The notes beneath the pieces were generated by a model. It was given only the letters and a program-made list of their open reading frames with translations. It was not told the DNA's origin and ran no database searches. Below are positions 29,264 through 37,031 of a stretch of 64,000 bases of DNA, piece by piece. The stretch comes from Nitrospira sp. GTDB taxonomy: Bacteria > Nitrospirota > Nitrospiria > Nitrospirales > Nitrospiraceae. The translations under genes and the position numbers were made by a program. Position 1 is the stretch's first letter, and each line of letters begins with the position of its first letter. The stretch lies in NCBI GenBank assembly GCA_009594865.1, contig VOPT01000004.1, forward strand, positions 1 to 64,000. Direction: 5' to 3'.

Positions 29264-31355
29264 GGAGTTTTGCAAAGTCCTCCGCGCAGACAGGGCGGCT
29301 GAAGAGATATCCTTGCACCTCATCGCAGCCTTCTTCTCGTAAGCGCGCCAACTGACCTTCCGTTTCCACGCCTTCGGCCAACACGGCCAGGTTCAAGCTG
29401 TGGGCCATGGCGATGATGGCGCGCGTGATTTTCACATTATTCTCGTTGGTCAGCAGATCCCGCACGAAGGATTGATCGATTTTCAACCGGCTCAGCGGAA
29501 ATCGTTGGAGATAACTGAGCGAAGAATAGCCGGTACCGAAGTCATCGATCGAGAGGCGCACGCCCATGGTCCGGAGCCCCTCCAGCATGGTGACGGAGGC
29601 TTCGACGTCGCGCATCGCAATGGACTCGGTGAGTTCGAGTTCAAGTTGCGCCGGATTCAAACCGGAGTCCCGCAGGGCATCGGCGACGGTGGTAGGCAGC
29701 GTGCGCCCGTGGAAGAGCGAGTTGGAGACATTGGCGGAAATGGTGATCGCGGGAAGGCCCGCCTTCTCCCAGGCCTTGACCTGGCGGCAGGCCTCACGAA
29801 GCACCCACTCGTCCATGGAGCGGATGAGGCCGGTATCGATGGCGGCATTCAAAAACACGCCCGGCGGCACCAGGCCGCGCTTGGGATGTTTCCAACGCAC
29901 CAGCGCCTCGGCGCCGAGAATGCGGCGCGAGTGGATATTCAACTTCGGCTGGTAAAAGACGACGAACTCTTCCCGCTCCAACGCGCGGCGAAGTTCGTTT
30001 TCGAGATCGAGCCGTTCGGCTGCCGCGGCGTTCAGGCCGGACGAATAGAACTGACAATTGTTCCGGCCCTGTTCCTTGGCATGGTACATCGCGGTATCGG
30101 CATTCTTCAGCAGCGCCTCGACCGTGGACCCGTCCGACGGGAAAATCGAAATGCCGATGCTGGCCGAGATAAAAATTTCATGGCCCTCGATGCTGAAGGG
30201 GTGGGCCAGCGAGTCCAGGATTCGCCGGGCGACCCTGCCCGCATCTTCGGGTTGCGGGAGCGCGGTCAACAGAATGGTGAATTCATCCCCGCCAAGCCTG
30301 GCGAGGGCATGCATCGGTTCATGGTCGGCATGCCGACTGACCGAGTCGCTTTGACGAACCGAGTCGCTGAGACGTTCCGCCACATGCGTCAGCAGCAGAT
30401 CGCCCACGGTATGCCCGAGCGTGTCATTGATGATCTTGAAGCGATCCAGGTCGATAAACAGCGTGGCGAGGTGCTGGTGGTGGCGTTCCGCGTAGGAAAG
30501 AGCATTCGACAGGCGATCCTTGAACAACACGCGGTTGGCGAGACCGGTCAGACTGTCGTAATACGCGAGCTGATGGATGGCCCGTTCCGCCTGTTTGCGC
30601 TCCGTGATGTCCTGGGCCGTCCCGATCACTGTGATGTCGTCCGTCTCTTCTTCGCGCACCCCTTCCGCTTGCAGATGGATGATGAAGTCGGTGCCGTTCG
30701 GCAGCACAATCCGATGGTCGATGTCGCAGGGCGTATGTTGCCCGACGAGTTTTTGTAAGGCACCCGTCACAATCGGACGATCGTCCGCGTGCACGAGGGC
30801 GAGGAACGCTTCGAAGGTCCCGGCGAAATCCTGCGGCCGCACCCCGACCAGGCGGCATAATTCATTCGACATGGTGAACCGGTTGGTTGTGGGATTCCAA
30901 TCCCAGTTCCCGATGCGGGCGATGCGCTGCGCCAGTTCCAGCCGGGATTCGCTGCGGATCAATGCGTGCAGCACGTTGTTGGTGCGAAGCATATACCGGA
31001 CGTGATGGCAGAGGATCGTGGCATTGACGGGTTTGGTGATGAAATCTGTGGCCCCGTGCTGGTAGGCCTGCCCGATGGACTGCGCGTCATCGAGGCCGGT
31101 GAGCACCAGAATGGGGACCCGTTTCCCGCGCGGAAGCGAGCGGACTCGGGAACAGGTGAGATACCCGTCCATGTCCGGCATCATGATGTCGAGAATCACG
31201 AGATCCGGCCCGATGGCTTCAAACTTCGCGAGCGCGTCCTTTCCACCCGTCGCCTCAAGCACGACCATGCCGGCCGGTTCCAATGCGTTCTTGACGAACA
31301 GCCGTGAGAGCGGATCGTCGTCGGCGATGAGGATCTTAGGATTCGCTTGGCTCAT
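29229..31355 (-). CDS. Response regulator with PAS, GGDEF and EAL domains
   Basis: The 708-residue protein joins a receiver domain (1-125: KILIADDDPLSRLFV, phospho-Asp in LVILDIMMPDMDGY, Lys in DFITKPVN), a PAS/PAC sensor (about 130-255), a diguanylate cyclase domain with intact GGDEF (ARLGGDEFTILL) and an EAL phosphodiesterase domain (AEALVRWKHPKRG, ELTESIAMRD, IDDFGTGYSSLSYLQ, LKIDQSFV, LAEGVETEGQ). All main EAL catalytic residues are visible. The RxxD inhibitory site before GGDEF is not present. It probably tunes c-di-GMP in response to a sensor kinase not encoded here. Confidence 0.92.
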   Translation of the reverse strand: MSQANPKILIADDDPLSRLFVKNALEPAGMVVLEATGGKDALAKFEAIGPDLVILDIMMPDMDGYLTCSRVRSLPRGKRVPILVLTGLDDAQSIGQAYQHGATDFITKPVNATILCHHVRYMLRTNNVLHALIRSESRLELAQRIARIGNWDWNPTTNRFTMSNELCRLVGVRPQDFAGTFEAFLALVHADDRPIVTGALQKLVGQHTPCDIDHRIVLPNGTDFIIHLQAEGVREEETDDITVIGTAQDITERKQAERAIHQLAYYDSLTGLANRVLFKDRLSNALSYAERHHQHLATLFIDLDRFKIINDTLGHTVGDLLLTHVAERLSDSVRQSDSVSRHADHEPMHALARLGGDEFTILLTALPQPEDAGRVARRILDSLAHPFSIEGHEIFISASIGISIFPSDGSTVEALLKNADTAMYHAKEQGRNNCQFYSSGLNAAAAERLDLENELRRALEREEFVVFYQPKLNIHSRRILGAEALVRWKHPKRGLVPPGVFLNAAIDTGLIRSMDEWVLREACRQVKAWEKAGLPAITISANVSNSLFHGRTLPTTVADALRDSGLNPAQLELELTESIAMRDVEASVTMLEGLRTMGVRLSIDDFGTGYSSLSYLQRFPLSRLKIDQSFVRDLLTNENNVKITRAIIAMAHSLNLAVLAEGVETEGQLARLREEGCDEVQGYLFSRPVCAEDFAKLLKGDADARTAA

Positions 31356-31577
31356 ATGTGGAGATCACCTGTGCGTCGATCAGTCGGCTCAATCACGTCG
31401 CGGCCCCAGGGAGGACGCTCTTTCCGCGCACTGGCCGGCCTGCCGATTCCGAGTTCGTCTCAGCCTATCAAACTTTTGAAGAACTGCCAGATAATTAGCA
31501 CTTGTCGAGCCCATCGAGTGCAGGCCGAATTCCTAGGTGAAAGCCAGAAGGCCTGCGAAGTACGGCAATTAGAGATC

Positions 31578-32306
31578 TCAGGCCATCTCGCCCCTGTCCG
31601 GGCTATCGACGGATGTGGGCCTGGGGTGCGGCGCCTGCTCCATGGCGTCGAGGACAATGCCGGCGAGCAGCGAGCGGACCCGGCTCATGAGCCCGCGCAT
31701 CGTCAGCATCAGGAGGGTGGCCATCAACAACAACAGCGGTGTGATGACGAGCGCGACATCGCGGCCTAAATCGTCTTCGGCTCGTGGTGCCGCTGCCTCG
31801 GGCGGCGTTGCGACGGCCAGCCGGATCCAACCGGCCACGCGGTTGTCCCGGCGGAAGGGTTCCACGACGATGAAGGCCGGTCTTCCCTTTTCGATGCCGG
31901 GTGCCAGGACGCCGCTTTGTGTCCGACGCGCCGCCAGCCAGGCCGCGTCCTGAAGCGTGGTGCCGATGGCGGCGGGATTGCTGGACGCGACCACCACATT
32001 GTCCTCCGTGATGATCGCCGCCGTGAGGAGATTGGCCTGCTGGGCATGTTGTTCCAGAGTTTGCTGGACGGAGGCGAAATTCTCCCCGCCCAGCGATTCG
32101 CTGAACCAGGCGAGGGTTCGCGCCGTGGCGCGCGCGCTGTATTCCGCCGCCATCGTGGCCGAGGCATTCCGTTGCGCGACGAGCACGCGATCATGCTGAG
32201 CCAGGAGCACGTAGAGCGCAGCGGCGCAGAATGCGGACACGATGATGCTGATCAGCAGCGCCGGAAGCCAGGTTCGAGGCAATCGCGATGCAGAAGCGTC
32301 GGCCAT
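31578..32306 (-). CDS. Two-helix membrane protein with periplasmic sensor-like domain
   Basis: The 242-residue protein has an N-terminal membrane helix (about 14-36), an extracytoplasmic domain of about 140 residues (LAWFSESLGGENFASVQQTLEQHAQQANLLTAAIITEDNVVVASSNPAAIGTTL, with a CACHE/PAS-like VVASSNP segment), and a second helix (about 185-208). A short cytoplasmic tail follows, without a kinase, GGDEF or methyl-accepting domain. It looks like the sensing half of a signal transducer without an output domain. It lies between PilZ and GGDEF-EAL genes on one strand; function unknown. Confidence 0.68.
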   Translation of the reverse strand: MADASASRLPRTWLPALLISIIVSAFCAAALYVLLAQHDRVLVAQRNASATMAAEYSARATARTLAWFSESLGGENFASVQQTLEQHAQQANLLTAAIITEDNVVVASSNPAAIGTTLQDAAWLAARRTQSGVLAPGIEKGRPAFIVVEPFRRDNRVAGWIRLAVATPPEAAAPRAEDDLGRDVALVITPLLLLMATLLMLTMRGLMSRVRSLLAGIVLDAMEQAPHPRPTSVDSPDRGEMA

Positions 32307-32334
32307 ACTCTATCCTCCTCGACAGGAAGGGGCG

Positions 32335-32691
32335 TCAGGCGCCGGGACTTTCCTGCGTATCGTGGGTCCGTTCGTAGGGGTGCCGAGTGAGCTCTTTCAC
32401 GAGACGTTGTAGGCGAGCCCATTCTTCAGGCGGCAGGGAGACGAATTCAAGACCGATGCGCCCGTTCCGGCACCAGCGCACGACGGCTTGCGGAACCGTC
32501 AGCGTCGTCTCAGGGTCCGGGACATGAATACAGAGCGTGAGTGTGGTGCCGGGATGAATGGCTGTCTGGCTGACGATCCCGCAGCCTCGCAACGAGAGAT
32601 CGACCACGGTGCCGTCTCCCTCGACGCGATTCACTGAACTGAAGGCACTCCGGAAGTGAGCGGGAAAGCGTTCGTGCTGGCGTTGTTCCAT
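32335..32691 (-). CDS. PilZ domain protein (c-di-GMP receptor)
   Basis: The 118 residues form one PilZ domain: QRQHERFPAHFRSAF (RxxxR-type ligand motif near the start), VVDLSLRGCGIVSQ (D/NxSxxG motif) and a later beta-strand IGLEFVSLPPEEWARL. It most likely binds c-di-GMP. Start uncertain: ATG 32691 matches PilZ N-termini; an in-frame GTG at 32733 would add 14 residues. It is the first of three same-strand signalling genes. Confidence 0.82.
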   Translation of the reverse strand: MEQRQHERFPAHFRSAFSSVNRVEGDGTVVDLSLRGCGIVSQTAIHPGTTLTLCIHVPDPETTLTVPQAVVRWCRNGRIGLEFVSLPPEEWARLQRLVKELTRHPYERTHDTQESPGA

Positions 32692-32776
32692 TGTGGGGCG
32701 GCGCTGATTGAGTGGCGACACGCTTTCTGACACCGGTCGCCCGGGAGCCGCGCATGTGTGTCGGGTACATGCCGTG

Positions 32777-34228
32777 CTAGCCCTTTATATTGCCGATTGG
32801 TTTGAGTTCCGCCACTTTTTTTGTGATTCCCGCCTGCTCCACCGTGTGCACCACTTCGGAAATGTTTTTATAGGCCAGTCCGGCTTCTTCGGCGAGCCCC
32901 GACATCGACACAGCCTTGACCAGAATACCGTGCTGTTTCATGTCGCGGAGCAATTGCTCGCCCCGCACGGTGCGCTTGGCTTGCGCGCGAGACATGGTGC
33001 GACCGGATCCGTGCATCGTGGAGCCGAAGGTATCGTGCATGGCGCGATTGGTTCCGACCAGCAGATAGGAGCCGGTTTCCATCGAGCCGCCGCAAATCAC
33101 CGGTTGGCCGATCGCGCGATAGCAGTCCGGCAGTTCAGGACTCCCGGGGCCGAAGGCGCGGGTGGCGCCTTTGCGGTGGACCAGCCACTCCCCGTCTCCG
33201 TACCGTTCCACCTTCGCGATGTTATGCGCGACATCGTAGATCAACTGCATGCCGAGCGCGTGCGGCGTCGAATCGAACACGGCCGCAAAGGCTTCGCGGA
33301 TTTGATGGGTAATGACCTGGCGGTTGGCAAATGCGGTATTGGCCGCGCAGTTCATCGCGCCGAAATAATCCTGCCCTTCCGGTGAACGAAACGGCGCGCA
33401 GGCGAGTTGCTGATCCTTGACGGAGATCCCATAGCGGCGCATCGCCTTCTCGAAGACCTTGAGGTAGTCGCTCGCGACTTGATGGCCGAACCCGCGTGAG
33501 CCGCAATGGACCATCACCACGATTTGGTCGCGGCCGGTCAATCCCATCGCGGCGGCCGTCTCTCGATCGAAGAGGTGTTTCTCTGAGACGACCTGCACTT
33601 CCAGATAGTGGTTGCCTGATCCCAACGTCCCGAGCTGATTGATGCCCCGTTCGATGGCGTAATCCGTGACATGGGTGGGATCGGCGCCTTCGAGACATCC
33701 CCGCTCTTCGATCCGCTCCAGGTCGTCTGGCCAGCCGTAGCCCCTGGCGATGCACCAGCCCGCGCCTTGGCGCATCACCTCGCGGAACTCGCGCCGGGTC
33801 ATATTGACGAAGCCGCGCGACCCCACGCCGGCCGGGACGCGGCGAAACAATTCCGTCATCAGTAGCTCCAGTTTCGGTTGTACCTCGGAGAGCGTCAGGT
33901 CTGTGCGGATCAGACGCATCCCGCAGTTGATGTCATACCCGACGCCGCCGGGAGAGATGATGCCGTCTTCCGGGTCGAAGGCCGCGACGCCGCCGATCGG
34001 AAACCCATACCCCCAATGGCCATCCGGCATGCAGAGCGCATAACGATGGATGCCGGGCAGGCAGGCGACGTTCGTGACCTGATCGAAGACGCCGCGATCC
34101 ATGGCGCCGAGGATCGCGGAACTCGCATAAATCCTCGCGGGGACCAGCATGCCTGCCTTTTCAGAGGGCGGAATTTCCCACAGGTAGTCGTCGATGCGGT
34201 TCACCTGCATGTCGGTGTTCAGTGTCAT
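32777..34228 (-). CDS. rtcB: RNA ligase RtcB
   Basis: GTP- and Mn-dependent ligase joining 2',3'-cyclic phosphate or 3'-phosphate RNA ends to 5'-OH ends. The protein has GVGYDINCGMRLIRT (metal Cys), VMVHCGSRGFGHQVASDY, the HNIAKVE His, and the guanylylated His in GSTMHGSGRTMSRAQAK. The 483-residue form starting at ATG 34228 (leading to MQVNRIDDYLWEIP) has the length of the long RtcB type. A GTG at 34279 overlapping the archease stop could instead start a 500-residue form. Archease, its activator, is the gene just upstream. Confidence 0.94.
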   Translation of the reverse strand: MTLNTDMQVNRIDDYLWEIPPSEKAGMLVPARIYASSAILGAMDRGVFDQVTNVACLPGIHRYALCMPDGHWGYGFPIGGVAAFDPEDGIISPGGVGYDINCGMRLIRTDLTLSEVQPKLELLMTELFRRVPAGVGSRGFVNMTRREFREVMRQGAGWCIARGYGWPDDLERIEERGCLEGADPTHVTDYAIERGINQLGTLGSGNHYLEVQVVSEKHLFDRETAAAMGLTGRDQIVVMVHCGSRGFGHQVASDYLKVFEKAMRRYGISVKDQQLACAPFRSPEGQDYFGAMNCAANTAFANRQVITHQIREAFAAVFDSTPHALGMQLIYDVAHNIAKVERYGDGEWLVHRKGATRAFGPGSPELPDCYRAIGQPVICGGSMETGSYLLVGTNRAMHDTFGSTMHGSGRTMSRAQAKRTVRGEQLLRDMKQHGILVKAVSMSGLAEEAGLAYKNISEVVHTVEQAGITKKVAELKPIGNIKG

Positions 34229-34275
34229 CGGTTCACCCGCGTGATTTGGAAAGGTTGTGCGGACGTTGTCTTTCG

Positions 34276-34716
34276 TCACACATCCAAAACGACCCTGGCC
34301 TTCCAGCTGGTCCCGGTCTGTGTCACCTCATAGAGATGTTTGGTCACGCCTTTGACGTCGGAACGGAGATCCTGCGTCGTCTGATCCACCGGCGCCCCGA
34401 CCAGTTCGGCATGGAGGCGCCAGGCGGAATGATCAGGCCTAGCATGCACCGCCACGGTGGCGTGATGAAATACGACGGCTTGCGCGTCTTTCAGATACAC
34501 GAGCCGGTTCAGCCACTCGAAGAGTAACGTCTCGATGTCCGGTTCTTCCATGTTGACGGTCTGCTGCCAGGTCTGAGCAACGGTAGCGGGATCGGCCAGA
34601 CTTTCCAGGAGCGCTTGCGTTGCGGCATCGAACAGCGCCGGAAGAGAATCGCCTTCAGCCTCGAAGGCCATATCGGCGACGGCAATCTCATCGAGGAATC
34701 GGAAGGTGCCCGACAT
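34276..34716 (-). CDS. Archease, RtcB activator
   Basis: Archease speeds guanylylation of RtcB and gives it multiple turnover. The 146 residues match the family: FRFLDEIAVADMAFEAEGDSLPALFDAATQALLESL, an acidic ETLLFEWLNRLVYLKDA segment, and the C-terminal VKGVTKHLYEVTQTGTSWKARVVLDV with the conserved KGVTKH. It starts five bases after the sdhB-like stop, and its TGA touches the alternative rtcB GTG start, indicating an operon. Confidence 0.88.
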   Translation of the reverse strand: MSGTFRFLDEIAVADMAFEAEGDSLPALFDAATQALLESLADPATVAQTWQQTVNMEEPDIETLLFEWLNRLVYLKDAQAVVFHHATVAVHARPDHSAWRLHAELVGAPVDQTTQDLRSDVKGVTKHLYEVTQTGTSWKARVVLDV

Positions 34717-34721
34717 GGGCG

Positions 34722-35696
34722 TCAGATGCGCGTGGTCCGTCGTCGTGCCGCGGCGAAGATCGCCCGAACCTGTTCGATCCCTGGAATGGTATGTCCGAAC
34801 GGCAGCGGGACCTTGCCTTTGAAGAACATGCGAACACCGAGCGGCATGACATCGAGTACCCGTCGCAGGTTGAATCCGAGAACTTTGAGCGGCATCAAGG
34901 CCTCGTTCAAGCGCCCCTCCTGGCGGACGAGATCCACAAAGCTGGTGATATGGCGTGCGCCTTCGGCGGTGGTCAGCCCATGCCGCAGCGAGGAGCGGCG
35001 CAGTCGAATGATCGCCTCCATCGGCTGAACGTCTTTCGGGCAGACCTGCACGCACATGTTGCAGCGGGTGCAATCCCAGATGCCGTCGGCCTCCTGAAGC
35101 GCGGCGAGGCGTACCTGTTTGGCATCCGCCGGTTCGCGCGGGTCCGCCACAAAACGCGCCGCTTTGGCAAGCGCTGCCGGGCCGAGAAACCCGCGTGAGA
35201 CCTCGTGGGAGGTGCAGGCGGCGACACAAGCCGCGCACATGATGCAGGCGTCCACGTTGTGAAATTGATAACTGTCCGGCAGCAGGCGCAGTTGCCCTGA
35301 TGATCCGTAGCGTTTGGTCGGGTGGGTGATCGGGGTGAGCCAGGGCGTGACCGCCCGGATCTTGTCCCAGAAGGGCGCCATATCGACGACCAGATCCTTG
35401 ATGACCGGAAGATTCGGCAAGGGGGCGACGGTGATTCTTCCATGCCGCTCCAGCTCTTTCCGGATGGACGTGCGGCAGGCCAGCTTTTGTGTGCCGTTGA
35501 TCAGCATGGCACAGGACCCGCAGATGGCCGAACGGCAGGAATAGCGCAGCGCTAGGCGGCCGTCGAGTTCGTTCTTGATGCGGATCAACGCTTCGAGCAC
35601 CGTCATGCCTCGTCCAATGTCGAGGCGGTACTCTTCCTGGTGCGGGTGCTGGTCGGTTTCGGGATTGAAGCGCTGGATCGTGAAGGTGAGGCGCAT
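34722..35696 (-). CDS. sdhB: Succinate dehydrogenase/fumarate reductase iron-sulfur subunit
   Basis: The 324-residue protein has the plant-type 2Fe-2S domain (LRYSCRSAICGSCAMLINGTQKLAC) and two further clusters in a ferredoxin-like part (DACIMCAACVAACTSHEV, and CTRCNMCVQVCPKDVQPM). It passes electrons from a flavoprotein SdhA to quinone or another acceptor. SdhA is not in the window. The extended C-terminus is compatible with E-type enzymes, where an HdrB-like subunit replaces the cytochrome b anchor; such a subunit is encoded at 23.5-24.4 kb. Confidence 0.88.
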   Translation of the reverse strand: MRLTFTIQRFNPETDQHPHQEEYRLDIGRGMTVLEALIRIKNELDGRLALRYSCRSAICGSCAMLINGTQKLACRTSIRKELERHGRITVAPLPNLPVIKDLVVDMAPFWDKIRAVTPWLTPITHPTKRYGSSGQLRLLPDSYQFHNVDACIMCAACVAACTSHEVSRGFLGPAALAKAARFVADPREPADAKQVRLAALQEADGIWDCTRCNMCVQVCPKDVQPMEAIIRLRRSSLRHGLTTAEGARHITSFVDLVRQEGRLNEALMPLKVLGFNLRRVLDVMPLGVRMFFKGKVPLPFGHTIPGIEQVRAIFAAARRRTTRI

Positions 35697-35822
35697 AACA
35701 ACGTGGGGTGCGAGAACCAGAGATCCGAGTGTTGAGTCCTGAGTGCTGAGTCTTGAGTTGCTAGACCGCTTCCACCACTAAACACTCACCACTCAAAACC
35801 GAGAATTCAGAGATTTATGTGC
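35697..35822. repeat. TGAGT-rich intergenic stretch with inverted segments
   Basis: Several tandem-like variants of TGAGTNTTGAG on the plus strand are followed by AACACTC and ACTCAAAAC segments that can pair with them. It could form alternative hairpins between the M24 peptidase and sdhB genes; no clear T-tract terminator. Confidence 0.4.
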
Positions 35823-36980
35823 TTATCCCAGTTCGAAGACCTTCGGGTAATTCGTCAGATTCCGGCAGCCGTCTTTGGTCACGAGCACCATGTCTTCGAT
35901 GCGCACGGCGCCGAGACCGGGATAGTAGAGGCCAGGTTCTACCGTGACGACATGGCCTTCCTGGAGCAATGACCCGGTCCGGCTGATGCGAGGCGCTTCA
36001 TGAATGTCCAGTCCCACGCCGTGTCCCGTGCCGTGGAAATAGCCTTGCATGCGACCGTTCACCACCCCGGTCTTATAGCCGGCCTTCTCGAACCGATCAC
36101 AAATGCCTTGGTGGATGACCGCGCCGTCGGCGCCGTCGCGAATTTTGGTGATGGCTTCTTCCTGCGCGTCCTTCACGGTCTGGTAGAGCTTCGTCAATTC
36201 GGGTGATGGCCGTCCGCGCACCACTGTCCGCGACATGTCGGCAAAGTAGCGGGAATCGGCCGAGCGCGGGAACACATCGAAAATAATGCTGCGATGGGCC
36301 GGCAACGGGCCACTGCCTTCGTCGTGAGGATCGCAGGCCCGCTCCCCGCCGGCCACGATGGTATGCTGCGCCACGCAGTCACATTCCATCAGGGCCACGT
36401 TGATGAGTTTCTTCACTCGTTCCGAGGTCAGCACCTCTCCGTCGAGCCAGAGGACGTTGTCGCGAATGTCGGCGCGACGCAGGCTTTCATGCGCAGCGGC
36501 CACGGCCTTTTCGGTCGCGCGCTGAGCCGCCTCGATGTGCCGGACTTCTTCGGCAGATTTCACCACCCGGCTTTCATAAAAAGGGTCGCGTTTCGTGCGG
36601 AGCCGGTATCCGAGCTCCTGGAGTCGTTGGGCATGGAGAAAGGGAAAGGTCGGCGGCACCAGAATCTCATGCACGCCGGCGTCGTGCAGCACGAGATGGA
36701 TGACATCGATATTGCCTGGATCCTTGACGCCCTGTGCCTTCGCGCGCCGCTCCAGTTCGGAATAAGACACCACACGATCGACCGTCGCTTGATGCCGCGC
36801 GCGATCAACTTCCAGGTCGCTCATGATCATCAGCCGCTCGCCCTTCACCTCCAGGTAGATAAAGGGATCGGGCGCGATGAATTTCGTGGCGTAGTAGAGG
36901 TTGGAATCAGTTTCGCTGGCGGCGATGAAGAGGGTCGCGCCGGGGCCAGGATTCGTGTTGTGGTCGGTGGAATGGCTCAT
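35823..36980 (-). CDS. M24 family metallopeptidase, Xaa-Pro aminopeptidase type
   Basis: The 385-residue protein has a creatinase-like N-terminal domain and a pita-bread catalytic domain. The five metal ligands are in IIFDVFP, RYFADMSRTVV, YFHGTGHGVGLDIHEAP, VVTVEPGLY and VRIEDMVLVT. It probably removes N-terminal residues next to proline from peptides. An in-frame GTG at 37016 would extend it by 12 residues. It follows the AsmA-like gene closely on the same strand. Confidence 0.9.
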   Translation of the reverse strand: MSHSTDHNTNPGPGATLFIAASETDSNLYYATKFIAPDPFIYLEVKGERLMIMSDLEVDRARHQATVDRVVSYSELERRAKAQGVKDPGNIDVIHLVLHDAGVHEILVPPTFPFLHAQRLQELGYRLRTKRDPFYESRVVKSAEEVRHIEAAQRATEKAVAAAHESLRRADIRDNVLWLDGEVLTSERVKKLINVALMECDCVAQHTIVAGGERACDPHDEGSGPLPAHRSIIFDVFPRSADSRYFADMSRTVVRGRPSPELTKLYQTVKDAQEEAITKIRDGADGAVIHQGICDRFEKAGYKTGVVNGRMQGYFHGTGHGVGLDIHEAPRISRTGSLLQEGHVVTVEPGLYYPGLGAVRIEDMVLVTKDGCRNLTNYPKVFELG

Positions 36981-37031
36981 GAGGTTGAGGCGATCTTCTA
37001 AATCGGATGCTATCACGCGCTCCGGAGGTGG

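Noticed and set aside
35697..35822. CRISPR-like array
   Set aside because: The short TGAGT-type repeats are irregular, without uniform spacers, and no cas genes are nearby.
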